From Diplonema papillatum (taxonomy: Eukaryota; Euglenozoa; Diplonemea; Diplonemida; Diplonemidae), in the NCBI GenBank assembly GCA_030068145.1, contig JAPJBO010000177.1:243399-307398 (forward strand): DNA of 64,000 bases, read 5' to 3'. Shown piece by piece: positions 58,362-64,000 of the stretch (positions within the stretch are counted from its first letter, which is position 1; each line of letters starts with the position of its first letter). The notes under the pieces were generated by a model. The model did not search any database and was not told the DNA's origin. It was given only the letters and a program-made list of their open reading frames with translations. A program made the position numbers and the translations under genes.

Positions 58362-59456
58362 ATGGGGTGTGACAATTGCGGCGGCACGAAGGCGGAAAAA
58401 AAAGCGGATAGTAAGAAGTGGAAGTGTCGGACATGCGGCAAAGAAGTGCCTGAAAGTCAGATCAAGGAAGGCTGCGATTTACCGCAACTAAGTTCGGTTG
58501 TCGCCGTTGCGCTCGCTGTGGCGGTGCTCGTGTTTGTCATCGCGCCGTGTCTGACAGATGCAATCAGCTGCGGAGACGGAGAGAGGTTTACGCTCTTCCG
58601 GTACAAGAAGGACGACGATTCGACGAACGTGTACAATTACGAATCTTGCGACGACGCGTTCAAGCGGCACTTTCAAGCCGCCCAGACGTTCTGTATATTG
58701 TCCGCCCTGTTCTTTTGGCTGCCGCCGATGCAAATCGTGTGTGCGGCTGTGACCATGGTCCTCATGACTGCCATTCTTCGGGGAGAGTTCTGCGGCTTCC
58801 CGCAGTCCCTCGAGGACCAAGGCTGCGAGCTGTCGACGGCGTTCACACTGCTGACCGTAAGCGCCTCGATATCTGCTATCTTCATGACCGTGGTTTTCGC
58901 GACCTTTCGCACCCGGTACCTGGTGTTTGCGCTTGTCACTCTGCTCCTCACCGGCGTAGCCACAGCGATGAAGATTGCGCACAAGGACTGCGATGATTGC
59001 GAAATGTCTGTGACCTTCTACGTCGCAAAGTTCCCAAATTACACGTCCAGCGGCTGGGAAACCATCAGCGCCCCCGTGGACGACGTGTTCTGCAACAATT
59101 TCATGACGTACATCTGGGGCGGGCGATTCGTGTCTATTCTCACATGCTTCGCGTCCCTCGCGGCCGTGTGCACCATCCCCCACCTAAACGGTAGGCTGGT
59201 GTTGCTTTTCGGGGCGCTGCCGGTGGTGCTGGTCTCTATCTCCCTCGCCCTCGTCGTGACGATCAACCAGCTGGGTGCTGTCAGGACCACCAGCGAAATC
59301 CCCACCTGTGCCCTCTTCCCTACCTCGCAGCAAACGGTTACATCGTCTCCTTGGAGAACGCTTAAACACTTTCAATCCTTGGAAGTAGTGCCCGAGGTGC
59401 GGGTCCACCCCGACACGACAAATCACACAAACAGAACAGGTCAAAGTCCTGAGTGA
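58362..59456 (+). CDS. multipass membrane protein with N-terminal zinc ribbon
   Basis: 364 residues from ATG 58362, preferred to an in-frame ATG 120 bp upstream because it starts MGCDNCGG at the zinc-ribbon Cys pair. CDNCGG and KCRTCGK form a four-Cys zinc ribbon in residues 3-28. TM1 (VVAVALAVAVLVFVIAP) is at about 46-64. A loop with CGDGERFTLFRYKKDD...ESCDD follows, then about five more hydrophobic helices, ending at VLLFGALPVVLVSISLALVV. The tail is polar. The first loop, with two Cys around an FTLFRYKK segment, and the paired helices recall amastin-like surface proteins, but this is only a weak resemblance. This is one of the few intact, non-mobile genes in the window. It lies just after the 39-bp satellite, with no promoter element recognised. 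Confidence 0.7.
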   Translation: MGCDNCGGTKAEKKADSKKWKCRTCGKEVPESQIKEGCDLPQLSSVVAVALAVAVLVFVIAPCLTDAISCGDGERFTLFRYKKDDDSTNVYNYESCDDAFKRHFQAAQTFCILSALFFWLPPMQIVCAAVTMVLMTAILRGEFCGFPQSLEDQGCELSTAFTLLTVSASISAIFMTVVFATFRTRYLVFALVTLLLTGVATAMKIAHKDCDDCEMSVTFYVAKFPNYTSSGWETISAPVDDVFCNNFMTYIWGGRFVSILTCFASLAAVCTIPHLNGRLVLLFGALPVVLVSISLALVVTINQLGAVRTTSEIPTCALFPTSQQTVTSSPWRTLKHFQSLEVVPEVRVHPDTTNHTNRTGQSPE

Positions 59457-59804
59457 GAAAGCAACACACGGTGGTGTAAGCGAAGAACAAATGATATTGT
59501 ATTTGCCCCTTACCTCTATATTTCCTCCCTTCCATTCGGAGTCGAAGCAGCAACGTCGAGTATTTTTAGAACGAATGAAGGAAGGAGAAACACAATGAAA
59601 CCAACAAGTTGTGTGCTCGCACCGGTACAGGCCTGAAAGTCCCCATCCAAAGGACCCACTGTTGAGCTCTGACTTTGGATTGGGGTCTGCGTTCAAAAGA
59701 GCGAAACCTGAGACGGAGAACGAGGTGCACACAACACCGCGGTGAAAAGGTACAGGGGGCTGGTCCCTCAAGGTTTCATACCCCTTCCCTTGCCGCCCGC
59801 ACCC

Positions 59805-60165
59805 TGTCCTTCTCTTTTCCCCGCACTCCCTGCTCTTTCTTTTCCCCGCACTCCCTGCTCTTTCTCTTCCCCGCACTCCCTGCTCTTTCTTTTCCCCGCA
59901 CTCCCTGCTCTTTCTTTTCCCCGCACTCCCTGCTCTTTCTTTTCCCCGCACTCCCTGCTCTTTCTTTTCCCCGCACTCCCTGCTCTTTCTTTTCCCCGCA
60001 CTCCCTGCTCTTTCTCTTCCCCGCACTCCCTGCTCTTTCTTTTCCCCGCACTCCCTGCTCTTTCTTTTCCCCGCACTCCCTGCTCTTTCTTTTCCCCGCA
60101 CTCCCTGCTCTTTCTTTTCCCCGCACTCCCTGCTCTTTCTTTTCCCTGCACTCCCTGCTTTTTCT
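59805..60165. repeat. 25-bp tandem repeat
   Basis: About 14 copies of CTTTCTTTTCCCCGCACTCC followed by CTGCT, very uniform. The unit resembles CCCGCACTTCCTGCCCTCTT in the dispersed repeats at 44.95 and 60.97 kb, so it probably arose by amplification of part of that repeat. Open frames here are artefacts. Confidence 0.95.
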
Positions 60166-60273
60166 TTTCGGGGCTTACGTTCTACGTGTGGAACGTGTTG
60201 ATTTTCCGCACCTTAATTATTTCGGCTTCCACGTGTGGATTTATTTCTTTGTGTCTAACCGTTAGACTAACGA

Positions 60274-60765
60274 ATGCAATTCGTCAAGAACAAAAAGCCG
60301 ATCGATGGCAGCGTACTATCCCCACACCCGTTAGATGAACAAAAGTGGTTCGAAGGAAGTGAGGAAGTGAAAACGACAGGCGTTCATCGCGACGACATTG
60401 ATGTTTTTACTGTGAAGAAGGACGTGGCCGCGGTTGAGTGGCCCGCGGAGGAGACGAAAGCTGATGAAAGAACAACTTGTGTATTCCATCCCTCATGCAA
60501 CACCGTGCACGCCGAGGGTGCCAATTGTTACCGGTGTGGTAACAAAGGCGATCAGACCTGCCTGAAGAGCAAGCTGAAAACCGAGCAGGTGGTTGACCGG
60601 CTTGGCCTCCATGTGCTTTTCACGTGGGCCCGGCCACCCGGTCGGTCTAACAAGTCGCCAAGGCACAGCCAAGTGTCGCCAAGTCCAGGAGCGGCGCTAT
60701 TTTCTTTTCCGCACGTAGGCGGAAAGTTCTTCTTTATAAGCACCTGCTTTGTAAGAAATACTTGA
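60274..60765 (+). CDS. hypothetical Cys-containing ORF
   Basis: 163 codons, MQFVKNKKPIDGSVLS at the start. The first 35 residues lie in a repeat also found at 55540-55630 (AATGCAATTTGTCAAGAGGA). A central cluster CVFHPSCNTV...CYRCGNKGDQTCL could be a small metal-binding site. The C-terminal third runs into the dispersed repeat after 60715 and is unlikely to be coding. No family is recognised. It could be an exon or chance. Confidence 0.3.
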   Translation: MQFVKNKKPIDGSVLSPHPLDEQKWFEGSEEVKTTGVHRDDIDVFTVKKDVAAVEWPAEETKADERTTCVFHPSCNTVHAEGANCYRCGNKGDQTCLKSKLKTEQVVDRLGLHVLFTWARPPGRSNKSPRHSQVSPSPGAALFSFPHVGGKFFFISTCFVRNT

Positions 60766-61125
60766 GGAGGCTGCCAGCTGCAAATGATCAAAGTAGGTGA
60801 ATGTGCTGTAGCCCACACGAAACACAGGTAAATCTGGGTTTAGTGGTGGGCGTAAGCGTTCAACCAAAAATACCCACTTTGTAGTCGTATTGGTTTCTCC
60901 CCCGTCTGACGTAGTAGTAGGGTTCACACATTCTCGCATTTCACACTCGTCTCAGCACCCTCTTCTCTCCTCTTTCCCCGCACTTCCTGCCCTCTTCTTT
61001 TCTCGGACCCCCGCTTTTCCGACAACAAACTTGACACCAATGGTAGAAGCAATTGTGTTTTTGTATAAGCACCTGCTTTGTAGGAAATGCTTGAGGAGAC
61101 TGCCAGTTGCTCCTAGGGTAGACGC
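60715..61125. repeat. dispersed repeat copies
   Basis: 60715-60890 is the reverse complement of 51565-51720. 60950-61120 repeats sequences found at 44.9-45.0 kb (CTCTTCTTTTCTCGGACCC) and the phrase ATAAGCACCTGCTTTGTA seen at 60735. At least five copies of this family lie in the window. Confidence 0.7.
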
Positions 61126-61179
61126 GACCTACTCTAAGGCGGATACAGGCGATCTGATGGCGAACTGCCGCCAATAGGT

Positions 61180-62870
61180 TACCAGTTGGCTCGGAAGGGT
61201 GGTTAGGGTCACAAAAGTGATATTTCGATGACTAGGGTGCACACTGTTTGCGAAAGTATGCTAAATCACCTGTTTTCGTGTTATAATGGAAGTGGTGGCA
61301 ACCACCTCGAATGTCGTGAAACACCCCCTAAAAACGCAATTTTCTGCCTCGCAGTCCCCTGACTGGGGGTTTAAAACGTTTTTGAAGCGATTGCTAACGG
61401 TTCCGAGGGTGAAATTGCTCTCAAAATCACTAAAATGTTGAAAATTGGCTTCCGGACAAAAAGTCGTACTGTAGCCCTTATGGAGTGGGCACCTCTAACT
61501 TGGGGGACTCACTGGTAGCGTCTGCCCGCGCAAAAGGCTCTGAAAGAAGCGCTCCTCGAAAAACAGGCGCACATTTCGCTGAACGTACCGTCTGTCTTGC
61601 ACTCATCCTCATCCATCAGTCTTCGTTATTATCTTGACGAAGTTCTCGACAACCTCTTTCAGAGTTGCAATGGCTTGGGAAGTGCAAAACACGCCTCCTC
61701 GGGGCAACCTTCCAGACCGTCATGTACCCGCTTTCGTGTATCTTTGTTTAGTTGGGCGTTGGATCATCCGACAAGCTGGATGTCGGCCAAGTTCGCAGCG
61801 CGATCAGCCGGCTTGCTTCAGCCCTATGGACACCGAGTTGCCAGAAAAGATGACCGTGGCGAGTGTGATGTATTCCGCAATTCTTGCTGCATAATGGAAC
61901 AAAGGAAGGTTTAAAAAGGTACCCGACGAAGCAGCAAGCGGTGGCGCTCCCAGTGTATCTTCCTAGCAGCTTCAGGAAAAGCTCCCACAGCGTCTAAACG
62001 ACGCTGGGATTCGCGGAGGCGTGTCCTTGAGCAAGGTGTGGTGGAAAAGGAGCTCGCAAGCTGGTTGAAGGAGGACGTTGTTTCACCAGCTGCGCTTCCG
62101 CGCGTGTGGCCAGCGTAAACGAGAGGAGAGACCGTTCCAGGCCAAGCCAATTCCTAGGCAATTCCTTAAGGAAAAACATCAGAACCCAAACCGCAGCCAC
62201 AAAAAACAGCCCTACAAGGACACAACCACACAGGGAACACAAAAACATTCGGAACCCCCAGGAAAGTTTGATCCACACCGGTGTGGGTTCATAAAACGCC
62301 CGCAAAATGTGTCGCCAAACCGCCGGGACCCTAAAAGACCCACAGCACCGCGCTGTGCCCAGCTCATCCCATCGAGCAAGCAATCCAGCTAAGGAGCACA
62401 ACCGAGGATCCCGTAGCGTCAGCAGTCCGGCCAAGGAACGTAGCCGAAGTGCGTTTCGTAAAACAGCGCATCGTTTTTTGGGGGGTTTTTTTTTGGCCTT
62501 ACCCAGGGGTTATTCTAATCCCGAAATTCAGGAAAATCCCGGTTAAAAAGTCAACATGGCCAGAAAATCTTTTGTGCAGTAGCTTGTGAATCATTGCTGT
62601 AGTGACACACTGTACAAGTCGACAACCCAATGTGACACGTTGTGGGGCCAGCGGAGTCTTCGGATGTGCCTGATTTCATAGGTGGAATTGTAGGTGGGGT
62701 ACAATACTGGGCATCACATCCGAAAAGCGGGTGTGCTACAACCAAAATGCGTGTAAATCCACACCCGAAATGCGGGTGTGACGCCTGCTTTTTTAACCCC
62801 AGCTGCCTCTGAGGCTGGACCCCACCGTGTAGGTCTGTGGGAGTCCCGTAGTCTGGCCCGCAGGAGCAGT
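61180..62870. other. unassigned region
   Basis: No confident gene. Frames of 80-146 codons exist at 61634-61894 (+) and 61994-62434 (-); the latter has a hydrophobic stretch LCGCVLVGLFFVAAVWVLMF, but neither shows a recognisable domain. Confidence 0.4.
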
Positions 62871-62924
62871 GCAGTCACCGGCCGGTCGAATTGACAAAAA
62901 CAAAAAATATTGCTCTCGGATTGA

Positions 62925-63610
62925 CATTCGACCGGTCAAGGCGGTCGAATGTGGGCACCGGCCGAATTCGACCGGCACCTGTGTCGATTCGACCGGGCAA
63001 AAAAAATAATTGGAAAAACCTGCCATGGGTAGTGCCACACAGTAGTAGAAAATGGTGGGAAGCTTTGGATTCCCAACTCCACTCACCAACTCCTGGATTG
63101 CAGTATGTTCGGCTGCAGCCAGAATACAGAGACTACTGGGGTCTACAAGAAGGTGGTGAAGCAGCAGCACACCCACGAAGGCACATGCCAAGGTCACAGC
63201 AGTCATAATGAGGCCCACCTACAAAACCAAAACAGTGTTCCATTGCCTCAGGCATCTGAAGACTCCACTGCAACCCCGAAACTCGTCACTCTGGGCATGT
63301 GACAGGGAACCTGGTGTTCATGGCACTAATGATTCACAAGCGAAGCTACTGGAAAAGTCGTATTAAGCCGTCCTGAAGCACGACAGTGTACTAACTTTGT
63401 GAGACTGCCCGTTTCAGCTAAAACCCAGAGTTTCAAGCGAACATTTACTCTAAAACACCACATGTTGTTTTCCCACGCGTAGCGTGGGAAAATCTTTTTC
63501 TGGCATAGGATGGATTTTGACCTGTATTCACCAGTGCAAAAAAAAGTTGTGGCAAATTCCTGTCCAAGAAAAAAAAAAGTTTTTTCCGGAAAGTGACTTG
63601 ACCGGTCGAG
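62925..63610. repeat. CGACCGGTC-type palindromic motifs
   Basis: TTCGACCGGTCAAGGCGGTC, CCGGCCGAATTCGACCGG and GATTCGACCGGG lie within 70 bp (62928-62998), and TTGACCGGTCGAGCGGTCGAG at 63598-63618. They read as overlapping inverted repeats; the function is unknown. Confidence 0.6.
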
Positions 63611-63820
63611 CGGTCGAGCCTGACTGCACTGTGCAGGAGCACAAAAAAGTTTTCACCAGAAACCCCCATGGGTAAAAAATCTTTTTTAACCGGCCCGTTT
63701 TCAGAATTTTTTTTTTTGGTGAAATTTTTTGTAGGAAAAGAAACTTGTTTCTTTGAAGACTAATAATAATCCGAACGACAGGTTTGCCGCTCCCAATCCG
63801 TCCAGAGAAACAAAGTAGCC

Positions 63821-63945
63821 TGCACCACTTCATGTGGTCAGCAGCAAGATTAACAGCTTTCTGGCTTCACCTTTTACACCAACTATACGGCGCGCGGCAA
63901 GCAGAGCAGGAGCGGAGGACGAGAGTGACAGACACAAGCATAGGA
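63821..63945 (+). repeat. repeat shared with 56.1-56.2 kb
   Basis: Near-identical to 56096-56216, continuing with AGGAGTGAGGATTTTATTA. It lacks the USP coding continuation seen at 56217-56367. Confidence 0.85.
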
Positions 63946-64000
63946 GTGAGGATTTTATTATTAACCAAGCAGGATAATCCCTGCCCTTACCAGCCTCACG

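Noticed and set aside
59184-60101. 305-codon minus-strand frame with GKERAGSAGKRKSRE-type repeats
   Set aside because: It is the 25-bp satellite in translation, extended by chance into the antisense of the membrane protein gene.

Overview
The window looks like nuclear DNA from a unicellular eukaryote with a large, repeat-rich genome, probably a protist or alga. Three things support this: a fragment of eukaryotic 28S rRNA, tRNA-derived repeats with internal A and B boxes, and several eukaryotic retroelement classes. There are also a Ser/Thr-type kinase and fragments of acyl-CoA dehydrogenase and ubiquitin-protease genes. The exact lineage cannot be fixed from the sequence; an alveolate-like or similar protist is only a guess. 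Nothing prokaryotic was seen: no operons, no rRNA operon and no CRISPR.

Layout. 1-9.3 kb: two related blocks, about 5.0-5.16 kb apart, built from a ~365-bp unit in inverted orientation around a central core. The cores hold 3' fragments of a non-LTR retrotransposon, and one also holds a 28S rRNA fragment. Between and after them lie mirror-image 30-bp arrays and a 212-bp MITE family. 9.36-17.1 kb: a minus-strand non-LTR element of the R2-like, restriction-like-endonuclease (RLE) type, cut by a 1.3-kb inverted-repeat element. 17.1-23.2 kb: a second RLE fragment interrupted by a 2.05-kb inverted-repeat element, a cluster of tRNA-like sequences, and a 2.75-kb inverted-repeat element flanked by a perfect 126-bp direct duplication. 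24-25 kb: an RNase H fragment of another retroelement. 25.5-32.6 kb: a locus encoding a possibly lipid-anchored protein with about 11 copies of a SPRY-like domain followed by a protein kinase, now broken by frameshifts. 32.6-39.7 kb: an APE-type non-LTR element with two ORFs that overlap at ATGGTGA. 40.4-42.5 kb: a decayed RT-RNase H element. 45.8-50.5 kb: a truncated RT-RNase H ORF next to a 2.07-kb foldback-like element carrying a small ORF. 51.8-54.6 kb: an intact RT-RNase H element with the split direct repeats A1-ORF-B1-A2-B2. 55-64 kb: gene fragments, three satellites (39 bp, 25 bp and dispersed units) and one multipass membrane protein gene at 58.4-59.5 kb.

How it fits together. The window is mainly nested mobile DNA. 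Five insertion events can be dated by their footprints: target duplications of 4, 4, 6, 7 and 10 bp are visible, and in two cases removing the insert restores a continuous retroelement reading frame. The inverted-repeat elements share a plan: terminal inverted repeats made of short tandem repeats, and at most one small basic ORF inside. The likeliest undescribed biology is this group of foldback-like elements, above all the one with a 126-bp duplication in a tRNA-like target, and the split-direct-repeat RT element that lacks a visible recombinase.
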